A stretch of 34,306 bases of DNA from the NCBI GenBank assembly GCA_025055435.1, contig JANWWN010000032.1, forward strand, positions 1 to 34,306, given 5' to 3'. Within the stretch, counting starts at the first letter, position 1. Each line of letters starts with the position of its first letter. Made by a program: the position numbers and the translations under genes. Positions 26,440 through 34,306 of the stretch are shown piece by piece. The notes below the pieces were generated by a model. It was not told the DNA's origin. It did no database searches and worked only from the letters and a program-made list of their open reading frames with translations. This DNA comes from Cyclobacteriaceae bacterium (GTDB lineage: Bacteria; Bacteroidota; Bacteroidia; Cytophagales; Cyclobacteriaceae).

Positions 26440-26506
26440 GTACCGCAAAATTTTTTAGTCTTATCAGCTAACAGCCTGTTTCACATTCTTATCGTAAATT
26501 TATCTC

Positions 26507-29500
26507 GTGTTGAGCCCGTTTAAAACCATCCTGCTTTTTGTGCTTACCGCCCTCATCGGCTGGGCGCTGGTACCCCGCCTGTCGGTGGATTTGCAACCCA
26601 GCACCATGCCACCGGCTCTCACCGTAACTGCATCACTGCCCCATGCCCCGCCCGAAACGGTAGAACAGGAAGTAACCGCGCCACTGGAAAATGCTTTCTC
26701 TGCCCTGCCACAGCTTAAATCCATTTACTCCATATCGCATTACGGCAGCAGCACCATTGAGCTGAGTTTCGACCGCCATGCCGATATGGCCCTGAAAAAG
26801 TTTGAAGTCAGCTCGGCCATTCGTCAGTTGTATCCCAGACTCAACCCGGGTGTTTCTTTCCCGACTGTAGAACAACGTACCCGTACCAATGCCCGGAAAA
26901 ATCCACTGCTGATCTACCGCATCAATGCCCGGCTGGCGCCTTACCAGATCCGTCAGCTAACCGAAGAAAAACTGGCCGTTAACCTCAGACAGATAAATGG
27001 CGTTCATGACGTGCAGATCAGCGGTGCAGAGCGCATCCGGGTGATTATGGCCTTCGACCCTGCCCGGCTACTTCAGTTCGGACTCACTCCGGAAGACTTT
27101 CGCAACGTAATAACCCGTGAATTTGGCACCTCGTTTCCCGGAGCGGTTTACACGGCTGCCGGTGAAAAGTTTTCCGTGCAACTTTCACACCCTGTTGCCA
27201 CACTTTCCGAACTTGAAAATGCACCGCTCAACCTGAATAACGGGGTTATTGTTCCGCTTAAAAAACTCGTCAGCATTTATCTGGAAGAAGACCCTCCCCG
27301 CCAGCTGTTTCGCATCAACGGTCGCAACTCCATCAGCCTCAGTATTTATTCCGATGAACGTGTAAACCGTCTGGCCCTGGCCGGCAAGCTGAAGCAAGCC
27401 ATGGACGAACTTCGGACACAACTGCCACAGGGTTTTGAAGTTCAGCTGGATGTTGACGATACGGAGTTTCTGTCTCGCGAACTCCGCAAGAATACCTTCA
27501 GGGCCGGTTTGTCGATGGGTATTCTTATTCTTTTTATAATGATTAGCTATCGGAGCTTATCCTATTTGCTTATTCTTTTCTCCGGTATTTTTATCAGTCT
27601 GGGCATCACCGCATTGTTCGCCAACCTGCTGAACATCTCCATACACCTGTACACCATTGCGGGCTTAACCATATCCTTTGGTTTGTTACTCGATAATGCC
27701 ATTGTTGTGATGGATCATTTATACCGTCGGCCCGATGGTAAAATCGGGCTGGCCGTGATGGGGGCAACACTCACCACCCTCATTGCCCTGCTGGTGATAT
27801 TATTCCTTCCGGAAGATGAGCGGGCTAACCTTACGGAGTTTTCCGTTATTGTAAGCCTGGCCTTAGGCAGCTCGGTTTTAACGGCTTTGTTTTATACGCC
27901 TGCCGTCTTTGCCCGGTTTAACCTCATATCGGCTTACGGAAAAAGATTTACCCTAACCCAATTGCGCAGAAGGGTAAGGATGATGCAAAGATATGGCCAC
28001 TTCATAACCTTACTGGTGCGCTACCGAAAGCTGGTGTGGGTAGTGCTGATTTTGATGTTTGGGCTGCCCATCTTCCTTTTGCCAACATCCTTACCGGGTT
28101 ATGAGTGGTATAACCAAACACTGGGCAGCGAATGGTACCAGGATAACCTGCGGCCCTATGTTGACCGGTTCACCGGTGGCGCGTTACGTTTATTTATCCG
28201 CAATGTTTATGAACGCAGCGGTTATCGTGAGCCCGAACGCACCCGGTTGTATGTGTACGCCGAGCTGCCGCAGGGGCACACTTTACAGGACATGGACCGC
28301 ATCATGCAGGACACAGAAGGTTTTCTTTCTGATGCAGAAGGTGTGGAAAATTTCATCACCCAGATTTACTCCGGACAACATGCTTCCATCACTGTATCAT
28401 TTACTCCGGCAGCCGAACGCTCGGCCATACCTTTTCAACTCAAGGCACGGCTTATTGCCCGTTCGCTCGACTGGGGCGGCGTTCAGTGGAACATATTTGG
28501 TGTGGGGCAGGGCTTCAGTAATGCATCGTGGGATAACCTGCCCTCGTTCCGGGTTGAAATGACCGGTTATAATTATCGCGAACTTGAACGACAAGCCACT
28601 ATACTGGCAAATAAATTACTGGAGCACAAACGTATTCAACAGGTTAACACCAATGAACGCCTTAACTGGGATGAAAAAGCCGTCGATCAATGGGTGCTTA
28701 GTTTAAATCACAGTAAAATTCAGGAACACCATATTAACGGGAACACCGTAGTAAATGCCTTGCAGTGGACAGGCGAACGCCCTACGCCCGACCTTCAACT
28801 GGCTCTTAATAACCGCTTTATTCCTTTGTACATTGTGCCATTGGGTGATAAGCAACCCGATATCTTCAGGGTGTTAAATGAACCGCTCCGGGCAGATAAA
28901 AGAAAAGCCATCCAACCGGGAAGTGTTGCCGAATTCAAAAAAGAAAAAACTGCCAGTGCCATTCATAAAAAAGACCGGCAGTATATACGCATCGTGGGTT
29001 TTGAATATTACGGCAGCCATAAGTTCGGCAACGAATTTCTGGATGAAAAGCTCAAAGAAATGGAGAACGAAATGCCTGTAGGATATTCAGCTAAGAAAAT
29101 TTCATGGACCTGGTCGTGGGAAAAAGTTAAGCGGCAATACAGCCTGCTTTTAATTTTGTTTACCGGCGTATTTCTGATTTGCGCCATACTTTTCGAAAGC
29201 CTCAAACAACCGCTGCTCATCATGGGCATTATTCCTTTTTCATTTATCGGATTGTTCCTCACCTTCGCCTGGGGCGAATTATACTTCGACCAGGGCGGGT
29301 ATGCGGCATTCTTTCTGGTGGGCGGGCTGGCCGTTAACTCAGCTATTTTTGTCGTGAATGATTTCAACGGCCAGCGGATAAAAAATCATAACCGGGCAGT
29401 GCTTAAGGCGGTTACCGGCAAGCTCCGGCCGGTTTTGTTAACCACATTATCAACCTGTTTGGGTTTAACTCCTTTTCTTATTGGCGGCCAGCATGAAATA

Positions 29501-29611
29501 TTCTGGTACGCACTGGCAGCCGGCACCATTGGCGGACTGATGTTTTCCGTATTGCTGATTGTTACCATACTGCCTGTATGGATGTTTAAAAAATCCAATC
29601 TGAATAATTGA
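26507..29611 (+). CDS. RND (AcrB/CusA-like) efflux permease without partners
   Basis: 1034 residues from a GTG at 26507 (TTG at 26510 is possible), the full length of tripartite-pump permeases. Layout is standard: helix 1 at the N-terminus, a large porter loop, helices near residues 335-480, a second loop, and helices from about 880 to 1025. Helix 4 reads ISFGLLLDNAIVVMDHL: aligned by eye to AcrB, the Asp407 place is kept but the Asp408 place is Asn. In helix 10, LAVNSAIFVVND lacks the Lys940 equivalent. It therefore probably couples protons differently or exports an unusual substrate. No adaptor or TolC gene is adjacent; only TolC tail fragments occur at 32154 and 34178. Confidence 0.88.
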   Translation: MLSPFKTILLFVLTALIGWALVPRLSVDLQPSTMPPALTVTASLPHAPPETVEQEVTAPLENAFSALPQLKSIYSISHYGSSTIELSFDRHADMALKKFEVSSAIRQLYPRLNPGVSFPTVEQRTRTNARKNPLLIYRINARLAPYQIRQLTEEKLAVNLRQINGVHDVQISGAERIRVIMAFDPARLLQFGLTPEDFRNVITREFGTSFPGAVYTAAGEKFSVQLSHPVATLSELENAPLNLNNGVIVPLKKLVSIYLEEDPPRQLFRINGRNSISLSIYSDERVNRLALAGKLKQAMDELRTQLPQGFEVQLDVDDTEFLSRELRKNTFRAGLSMGILILFIMISYRSLSYLLILFSGIFISLGITALFANLLNISIHLYTIAGLTISFGLLLDNAIVVMDHLYRRPDGKIGLAVMGATLTTLIALLVILFLPEDERANLTEFSVIVSLALGSSVLTALFYTPAVFARFNLISAYGKRFTLTQLRRRVRMMQRYGHFITLLVRYRKLVWVVLILMFGLPIFLLPTSLPGYEWYNQTLGSEWYQDNLRPYVDRFTGGALRLFIRNVYERSGYREPERTRLYVYAELPQGHTLQDMDRIMQDTEGFLSDAEGVENFITQIYSGQHASITVSFTPAAERSAIPFQLKARLIARSLDWGGVQWNIFGVGQGFSNASWDNLPSFRVEMTGYNYRELERQATILANKLLEHKRIQQVNTNERLNWDEKAVDQWVLSLNHSKIQEHHINGNTVVNALQWTGERPTPDLQLALNNRFIPLYIVPLGDKQPDIFRVLNEPLRADKRKAIQPGSVAEFKKEKTASAIHKKDRQYIRIVGFEYYGSHKFGNEFLDEKLKEMENEMPVGYSAKKISWTWSWEKVKRQYSLLLILFTGVFLICAILFESLKQPLLIMGIIPFSFIGLFLTFAWGELYFDQGGYAAFFLVGGLAVNSAIFVVNDFNGQRIKNHNRAVLKAVTGKLRPVLLTTLSTCLGLTPFLIGGQHEIFWYALAAGTIGGLMFSVLLIVTILPVWMFKKSNLNN

Positions 29612-29754
29612 ACTCCTCGTAGGTAGAAGGCGGGAACAATTTCATTAATTAGCAACGTTTTTAATGTTTATTTCACCAAAAAATGCTACACCACGGAATA
29701 CAATATAACATAAGAAGCTAAAGGGTCTTAGTCCCGGGCGGCAGGCAGATATTT

Positions 29755-30524
29755 TTAATATTTTCTCACCTCGTAAACCGCAAAAATCATTTCTTCATCA
29801 CTGAAAATAGAATTAAGCGGGGATGGAGTTGAATATCCGTTCAGATATACATTCGGAAAATAATTTGTTCCCAGAAATGCATAGGGCAATTCACCAAATA
29901 CCATGGCTGTGTCCGTGTAAATGTTATACCGGCAATGCTTCATGGTAAGCTGGGCTGATCTGTTTTCAAGTATTCCGTTGTAAATCCAAAACCCTATGGC
30001 TTTTGTTTGCGGGTAGTAGGCAAATTCGTAAAACAATTTGTTGGTACCCCAGTAATCTTCTTTGTCATGAGGCAGGACAGAATGAATGCGACTCACCAAA
30101 TCGCCTTTACTGTTATAAATTTTCACCGAATTCATTTGCTCGGAATAAATAAAAAATATTGAGTCATCATTATGATAATAAAACCTGCCCGGATTATCGA
30201 TACTGTTCGGGCCTTCAGTCGGGAACTGTATGGAAAAGGATAATTTTCTTTCATTTAAATTATAGCCATATAGTCTGGATGTATATGAATTGTAAATCAG
30301 ATAATGGAGTGATCCATTGTACAGAATACGCTGATCATAGTAGTGCTGACTTTGCGTAACCGAGTCAACCGGCAGGGCTATGGTGTCAACAAGCACTAAA
30401 CCTGCTTTGAGAGATGATGTTCCGACTTCCTGCAACTGCCGGTTTTTTCAGGGTTCGTACATGACACAAAAAGAACAAAACTTAAAAATAATCCGGCCGA
30501 TTTTATAAAAAGCAGGAATTTCAT
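29755..30524 (-). pseudogene. DUF4221-like lipoprotein, frameshifted and shortened
   Basis: The ATG at 30524 opens MKFLLFIKSAGLFLSF and a lipobox F-V-S-C, but the frame leaves the body at an A6 tract (30443-30448 as T). One extra A would join it to the frame read from about 30437 to the stop at 29755. That frame contains YNSYTSRLYGYNLNERKL, then FPTEGPNSIDNPGRFYYH with a DDSIFFIYSEQMNSVKIYN stretch, the DUF4221 pattern of E-G-P-x-x-I-x-x-x-x-x-F then D-S-I. The restored product would be about 256 residues against about 390 for relatives; the C-terminal FAVYEVRKY strand is present, so the missing part is internal. It follows the propeller 30630-31796. Confidence 0.65.
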
Positions 30525-30629
30525 AGCCTATCCGGTAATACATTCAACGGGCCAAAAAATGCTTTATTACACCAGCCCGTTGAATTTTATATCAAGTCCT
30601 ATTTTCCATCCCTCAGAGAAAATCCATAT

Positions 30630-31796
30630 CTAAATCTGTAATTCGTATTCAACAACCGCATACGGAGCATCCACAACTAATCCATACAGCCGCCCTCTCT
30701 CCTCATCAATAACAAACGATATGATATCTTCGTCCAACTCAAGGATTTTTTTTACTGTACCCGCTTGACTAAAAACATATATGTACCTGCTAAGATGTGA
30801 ATTCCATTCCTTGTCCTGACGGTAGCGTCTTAAACTTAATATGTAATTACTGGTTACCTGCGGGCTGGAATAGCCTGCATAACATTCACTGCAAGGCAGC
30901 CCCTGACCCGCCTTATTTAGTTTATAACGGGGCGGAAAATTCTGTTCGGGTCCAATTATCCGGTATCTCAACGCACGGCTTTTCATGTCAAAAACCTCGA
31001 TGCAATCAACACGCAAGTACGCTACAACAAGACTCTGCCTGTCAGAACTCAAACAGATACCATGACTAAATAAATTTGATAATACATTGACCCGATATTC
31101 AGTATGCGTCATATTTTTTATTTCCCGGGTATGTTCCAAGTCCGGATATTCACCAAAATACTCCGGTGAAAATTCAAACCGATGATTTAGTATATTGAAC
31201 CGACCTCCGTGGCCTAACTCCGATGTGCTAAGATAGGTCGAATCGCTGTGATTAATTATAGATAAAGGCGTATCAGTTGTGTACGTCCATCGCAAACGCT
31301 TGTAAAAACGCGGTTGGTGGACACTGTATGCTAAGCTGTCTAAGTGCCCCTGCAATAAACGGCGCTCCTGAGTATCATAAAAATAAATATTTCTGTGCCC
31401 ATCCGTTACGATAGAAGATATGGATTGTATTTCGAAAGGACCATTTCCTTTAGGCATCATCACCCTGAGAAGGCTATCCTTACTCAGACTATATACTGCC
31501 AATATACCTTCTCTGTGATTGAGATCAACGATTAATAAGTTATTCTCTATTCTGAACATCCATAGTGGCGTGTAAAAACCTGGTATGGTTATGGTCCGAA
31601 GTAATTTTAATTTAACCGTTTCCGGCAGGTCTTTGCGGCTAAACCTTATCTCTTTAAAATTACGCTGCTCTTTTTCTGAAGTCGTACAAGAAACCATCAA
31701 GCCACACCCCCATACCATGATAGTCAGACGACAAAACAGGCGGAAAGTTTTTCCGCCCGTTTCAAATATGTCGCGGTAATTATGGAATGTCAGCAT
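30630..31796 (-). CDS. 6-bladed beta-propeller lipoprotein, partner of peptide 3 (BF3164-like)
   Basis: 388 residues from the ATG at 31796, which overlaps the stop of peptide 3 by 17 bases; further upstream reading is open but lies inside the peptide gene. The signal peptide lies after a short hydrophilic stretch (RLFCRLTIMVWGCGLMVSC), lipobox M-V-S-C. Blade marks: NNLLIVDLNHREGILAVYSL, then MPKGNGPFEIQSISSIV (the G-x-G-P turn), then NIYFYDTQERRLLQG. The C-terminal part has a CxxC-like pair GLPCSECYAGY near residue 300. Presumed outer-membrane lipoprotein. Confidence 0.75.
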   Translation of the reverse strand: MLTFHNYRDIFETGGKTFRLFCRLTIMVWGCGLMVSCTTSEKEQRNFKEIRFSRKDLPETVKLKLLRTITIPGFYTPLWMFRIENNLLIVDLNHREGILAVYSLSKDSLLRVMMPKGNGPFEIQSISSIVTDGHRNIYFYDTQERRLLQGHLDSLAYSVHQPRFYKRLRWTYTTDTPLSIINHSDSTYLSTSELGHGGRFNILNHRFEFSPEYFGEYPDLEHTREIKNMTHTEYRVNVLSNLFSHGICLSSDRQSLVVAYLRVDCIEVFDMKSRALRYRIIGPEQNFPPRYKLNKAGQGLPCSECYAGYSSPQVTSNYILSLRRYRQDKEWNSHLSRYIYVFSQAGTVKKILELDEDIISFVIDEERGRLYGLVVDAPYAVVEYELQI

Positions 31797-32001
31797 TGCG
31801 AAAACCAGGAATACGTAAAGTTTCCTCCCTGCATCCATTAATCCCGTCACAATTACAACACCACCATACCACTGTGCAATTGTTCTGATCAGATGCGCAG
31901 GTGTCCCCACCCGAAGCAACCGATTCCGTTGTAACTGCAAGTCCTCCGATTATGAAAAACACGGTTACGGCCAGCATTGCTTTTACTTTTCGTTTAATCA
32001 T
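31780..32001 (-). CDS. Secreted cysteine-rich peptide 3 (NVEALA-like)
   Basis: 73 residues from the ATG at 32001 (MIKRKVKAMLAV); a start three codons upstream is equally open. The basic start and hydrophobic core end in TTESVASGG, a pattern parallel to the -EAAGG and -ALEGG of peptides 2 and 1. The mature part carries six Cys, including WWCCNCDGINGC. Unlike the other three, no hairpin separates it from its propeller; instead the two genes overlap by 17 bases, so translation is probably coupled. It is headed by leader copy 3. Confidence 0.75.
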   Translation of the reverse strand: MIKRKVKAMLAVTVFFIIGGLAVTTESVASGGDTCASDQNNCTVVWWCCNCDGINGCREETLRIPGFRNADIP

Positions 32002-32018
32002 AAAACACATTTTTTATC

Positions 32019-32158
32019 TCCACCCACCCCTCCGGAGCAGCTCTCCCGCTGTCCCTTCGAACGACCGGCAGGTGAACTGTATAAATGTGAATGCTGATTC
32101 GAAGTAAATAACCTGTTGTAATTTTTACAAATCAACCTGCGCTTTTTTCTTACATGGT
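32019..32158 (-). repeat. Leader repeat copy 3 (shortened)
   Basis: Matches the peptide-proximal 140 bases of the other copies, including the hairpin (32045-32072, with a G-U pair in the inner stem) and the promoter-like stretch. It breaks off at TTACATGGTG, where the other copies continue with TTTATTCG. From there the sequence is the TolC tail. The palindrome and CA tract are lost. Confidence 0.92.
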
Positions 32159-32231
32159 GGCCGCTTACTTCGACCTGCGAAGACTTACGTTGTATGATTT
32201 TTCGGAAGGTAAGCCACTGCCGATTAAATAA
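32154..32231 (+). pseudogene. TolC-family C-terminal tail, copy A
   Basis: An ATG formed by the repeat edge (32154) runs in frame into AAYFDLRRLTLYDFSEGKPL and a stop after 25 residues. (A/Y)xxYxxRRLTLYDF is the typical last helix of Bacteroidota TolC-like outer-membrane efflux proteins. Everything else of that gene is missing. About 56 bases are identical to the tail at the window end. A remnant left by deletion is more likely than a real mini-gene. Confidence 0.65.
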
Positions 32232-32382
32232 ACCGCTAACTTAATTTTTAACTTTACGATCCGGTGATTAGTTTAAAGCAGGCAAATACAACTTCATTTT
32301 CCGATTTCGACTGGAAAGCCGGTTAAAATAAATGCCTTCTGTTCCATTGAATAAATTGAATAACTGGTATCAGGAAAGCCAA

Positions 32383-33570
32383 TTAAAAATATCTGAGGTC
32401 AAGTCTGGTAAAAATTATTGAATCTTCTCCCACCCGGTCATTATTTGGATGACACTCGGATAAATACAGACCCTTTTTGTTTATGAAGAAATTAGCAGCA
32501 TAAAATCTTTCATCAGGAAGCTTTGTTTCACCTATCCAGTTAAAATCTGAATCCAATATAACAATGACTGTTTTTGATGGGAATCTGGCGCTTTTCATCA
32601 GGTCCTGCGATATCAATTCCTCTTCTTCAGGCAGGTAAACCCATCTATAGTAAACTTTTCTATGCAGATCAAACAGAATAGTGCTGTATCTCCCGCTCCC
32701 GGCTATATATTTCATGTAATCCTGCATGGTCTGTTCTTTGGGTAAATTCTGAATATTCTTTAAGTAAGAAGTGCCTGCATAATGTTTGGAATAACCTAGA
32801 TGGTCAGCTGTAACATAAATATATTCATCTCCCCAAAAAGAGTATATAAAATGTTGGCCGTCAAAAATGCGTCCAAATACAGGCTCCTTTCTGCCATTTT
32901 GCCAATAATCAGAAGGGTATCCCCAACTAAGTTTGCTAACCTTTTTTGACATCGTATCCAGCTCAATACAAATCCTGGTATTAACAAAATCACGCTCTGA
33001 AATTTGTAACCAGTTGCCTTCAACCATACCGGGCAAATAAAACTTACCTCCAACCAAATCCAGCTCCTTATAGGGATCCATGCCAAGTCGAACAGGATAA
33101 ATTAATTCACCGTCAATACTTGTTCTGTAGCTATATGATTGAAGAATTTTTCCTTTGCCATCAATTAGAAAAATCTTGCTTATTTGCCGGGAGGTGATCA
33201 AAATGGAGTCCGGTGAATAAACTTTAAATCCCTGAATAGTCCCTGCTCCATCCGGGCCTTCAACGGGAACCCTTATCCGATGTATCGGATTTTCCTTTTT
33301 TGCATCATAAATCAGAATTTCATTTTTAACTCGATTTAAAAAAAACAGCAGTTCCTTATCATGATGATTAAGATACTGAATATAATCGAACCGGTTAAGA
33401 GTGGAAGAGTCAGCATGCAGGATAATTTTATCATCAGTAATCATTAAACTGGCCTTCGCTACCCGTGCAGAACTCTCGGAAGATTGGTTTATGCAACCAG
33501 CTATGTAAGCTGTCAGGGCTACAATAACTATACTTAAAATCACTGAAATTTTTAAGTTAACATGGTTCAT
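32383..33570 (-). CDS. DUF4221-family lipoprotein, partner of peptide 4
   Basis: 395 residues. Signal peptide with a good lipobox (AYIAGC, lipidated Cys26). The N-terminal half has FLNRVKNEILIYDAKKENP, then RIRVPVEGPDGAGTIQGFKV with a PDSILITSRQISKIFLID stretch, which is the DUF4221 signature (E-G-P-x-G-x-G-x-I-x-G-F then D-S-I). DUF4221 proteins are predicted beta-propellers of Bacteroidota with unknown role. The gene is single after peptide 4, from which it is separated by 90 bases containing a perfect 12-bp hairpin. The 151 bases after its stop hold nothing recognisable before the TolC tail. Confidence 0.78.
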   Translation of the reverse strand: MNHVNLKISVILSIVIVALTAYIAGCINQSSESSARVAKASLMITDDKIILHADSSTLNRFDYIQYLNHHDKELLFFLNRVKNEILIYDAKKENPIHRIRVPVEGPDGAGTIQGFKVYSPDSILITSRQISKIFLIDGKGKILQSYSYRTSIDGELIYPVRLGMDPYKELDLVGGKFYLPGMVEGNWLQISERDFVNTRICIELDTMSKKVSKLSWGYPSDYWQNGRKEPVFGRIFDGQHFIYSFWGDEYIYVTADHLGYSKHYAGTSYLKNIQNLPKEQTMQDYMKYIAGSGRYSTILFDLHRKVYYRWVYLPEEEELISQDLMKSARFPSKTVIVILDSDFNWIGETKLPDERFYAANFFINKKGLYLSECHPNNDRVGEDSIIFTRLDLRYF

Positions 33571-33600
33571 AAAATTCCCTCTTCAAATTCATACAATGAA

Positions 33601-33642
33601 AATGCACATCCAAATTCACTCCCTGAAAAGTGGATGTGCATT
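33601..33642 (-). terminator. Intercistronic hairpin between peptide 4 and its DUF4221 gene
   Basis: AATGCACATCCA (33601-33612) pairs perfectly with TGGATGTGCATT (33631-33642) across 18 bases. On the minus strand the stem runs into TTCATTG, a short U-rich tail. Same place relative to the peptide gene as the hairpins at 21044 and 25905. Confidence 0.6.
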
Positions 33643-33660
33643 CTTCGAAATCGCAAAAAA

Positions 33661-33861
33661 TTATTTCTTAGGTTTAATTACAGGACCATCATCATCACAA
33701 GCAGTACATCCAACAAAGCCTGATGGGTCGCAGCCATACTCATAATCGAACCAACAAGTTGGCACAGACTGAGCTCTGCTGTATGGTAAAATTAATAAGC
33801 TCAAAAAAAAAGCTACAACAATGCCAGCCATCAGGAGGATAGACTTTTTTAAAATTTTCAT
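33661..33861 (-). CDS. Secreted cysteine peptide 4
   Basis: 66 residues from the ATG at 33861 (MKILKKSILLMAG); an earlier in-frame ATG at 33885 lies inside the conserved leader and is disfavoured. The hydrophobic segment ends in YSRAQ, a likely signal-peptidase site. The short mature part has four Cys in PTCWFDYEYGC and GCTACDDDG, and a basic tail IKPKK. It lacks the glycine pair of peptides 1-3. It is headed by leader copy 4 and followed by a hairpin, then the DUF4221 lipoprotein gene. Confidence 0.72.
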   Translation of the reverse strand: MKILKKSILLMAGIVVAFFLSLLILPYSRAQSVPTCWFDYEYGCDPSGFVGCTACDDDGPVIKPKK

Positions 33862-33880
33862 AACAAATTTGTTACAAGTA

Positions 33881-34119
33881 TCCACCCACCCCTCCGGAGC
33901 AGTACTCCCGCTGTCCCTTCGGACGACCGGCAGGTGAACTGTATAAAGGTGAATGTTGATCCGAAGTAAATAACCTGTTAGAAATTTTACAAATCAATCT
34001 GCACTTTTTTCTTACATGGTGTTTATTCGTTAACCCGGGTTAACTTTCTTCGTTTTCATGGTATCTGAGAGGTTTCCCACACACTAGAAATGTTACAAAA
34101 TCAATCAAAATCTTACATC
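33881..34119 (-). repeat. Leader repeat copy 4
   Basis: Full-length copy with hairpin stems at 33907-33911 and 33930-33934, a perfect GTTAACCCGGGTTAAC at 34029-34044, a short CA run and the AAAATCTTACATC end block. Divergently, on the plus strand, it faces the short frame at 34178. Confidence 0.92.
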
Positions 34120-34177
34120 GGGTTGTTAAATTTTTTTCAGCCTGAATTTATCCTGTAACATTAATGGCAGTATAATT

Positions 34178-34306
34178 ATGCCGTATGAACAACAACCCCC
34201 TCACAGCTGTGTGCAGGCCCTGCGCAGTTTTTGGGCCGCTTACTTCGACCTGCGAAGACTTACGTTGTATGATTTTTCGGAAGGTAAGCCGCTGCTGAGT
34301 AAATAA
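34178..34306 (+). pseudogene. TolC-family C-terminal tail, copy B, joined to a foreign start
   Basis: An ATG at 34178, preceded by TATAAT, opens MPYEQQPPHSCVQALRSFW and continues in frame into the same AAYFDLRRLTLYDFSEGKPL tail as at 32154, ending in LSK and the stop at the last base of the window (42 residues). The first dozen residues do not resemble a TolC protein; VQALRSFWAAYF onward does. It looks like the product of an internal deletion, although it is an intact small frame with a possible promoter. Beyond it the window ends. Confidence 0.6.

Noticed and set aside
21332-34119. Repeats considered as a CRISPR array or mobile-element ends
   Set aside because: Units are 140-250 bp, kilobases apart, all in the same orientation directly before peptide genes, with no spacers, transposase, terminal inverted repeats or target duplications.

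Overview
The window reads as chromosomal DNA of a member of the Bacteroidota, most likely a Cytophagales-type organism. The basis is a long HIGH-variant isoleucyl-tRNA synthetase, a single-chain glycyl-tRNA synthetase, a CcmBCDEF set with a very long CcmF, TAnnTTTG-type -7 promoter boxes, near absence of Shine-Dalgarno sequences, and many 6-bladed beta-propeller and DUF4221 lipoproteins. No rRNA, tRNA, CRISPR array or transposase gene was seen.

Positions 1-17877 are compact housekeeping and transport genes: the 5' part of a UDP-glucuronate 4-epimerase (-), a cytochrome c maturation operon ccmB-C-D-E-F (+), an APC amino-acid permease (-), lspA and ileS overlapping in one operon (-), an MMPL/RND-type exporter (-), a remnant of an MtfA-like peptidase, glyS (-), and a translationally coupled universal-stress-protein / CPA2 antiporter pair (+).

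Positions 17878-34306 are visibly AT-richer and of a different nature. Four minus-strand transcription units start with the same 240-250 bp repeat, which ends just before a small secreted cysteine-containing peptide gene (66-73 aa). Each peptide gene is followed by one or more envelope lipoproteins: 6-bladed beta-propellers or DUF4221 proteins, plus STN/DUF3738-like proteins in one unit and a DUF1573 gene in another. A fifth, degenerate piece of the repeat precedes a propeller gene that has no peptide. The transcribed part of the repeat can fold into a hairpin whose substitutions between copies keep pairing, and three of the four peptide genes are followed by an intercistronic hairpin. The peptides differ strongly in sequence while their leaders are nearly identical. 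This is the most promising candidate for an undescribed system: a family of secreted cysteine peptides, co-regulated by a structured leader, each paired with its own surface beta-propeller lipoprotein.

The array looks recently active in rearrangement. An RND permease without adaptor or outer-membrane partner sits divergently from leader copy 2. Two copies of a TolC C-terminal tail abut leader copies 3 and 4. There are two frameshifts in A-tracts, a truncated DUF4221 gene, and a stranded CarboxypepD_reg-like fragment. All assignments come from reading the sequence and remembered family features; no database search was run.
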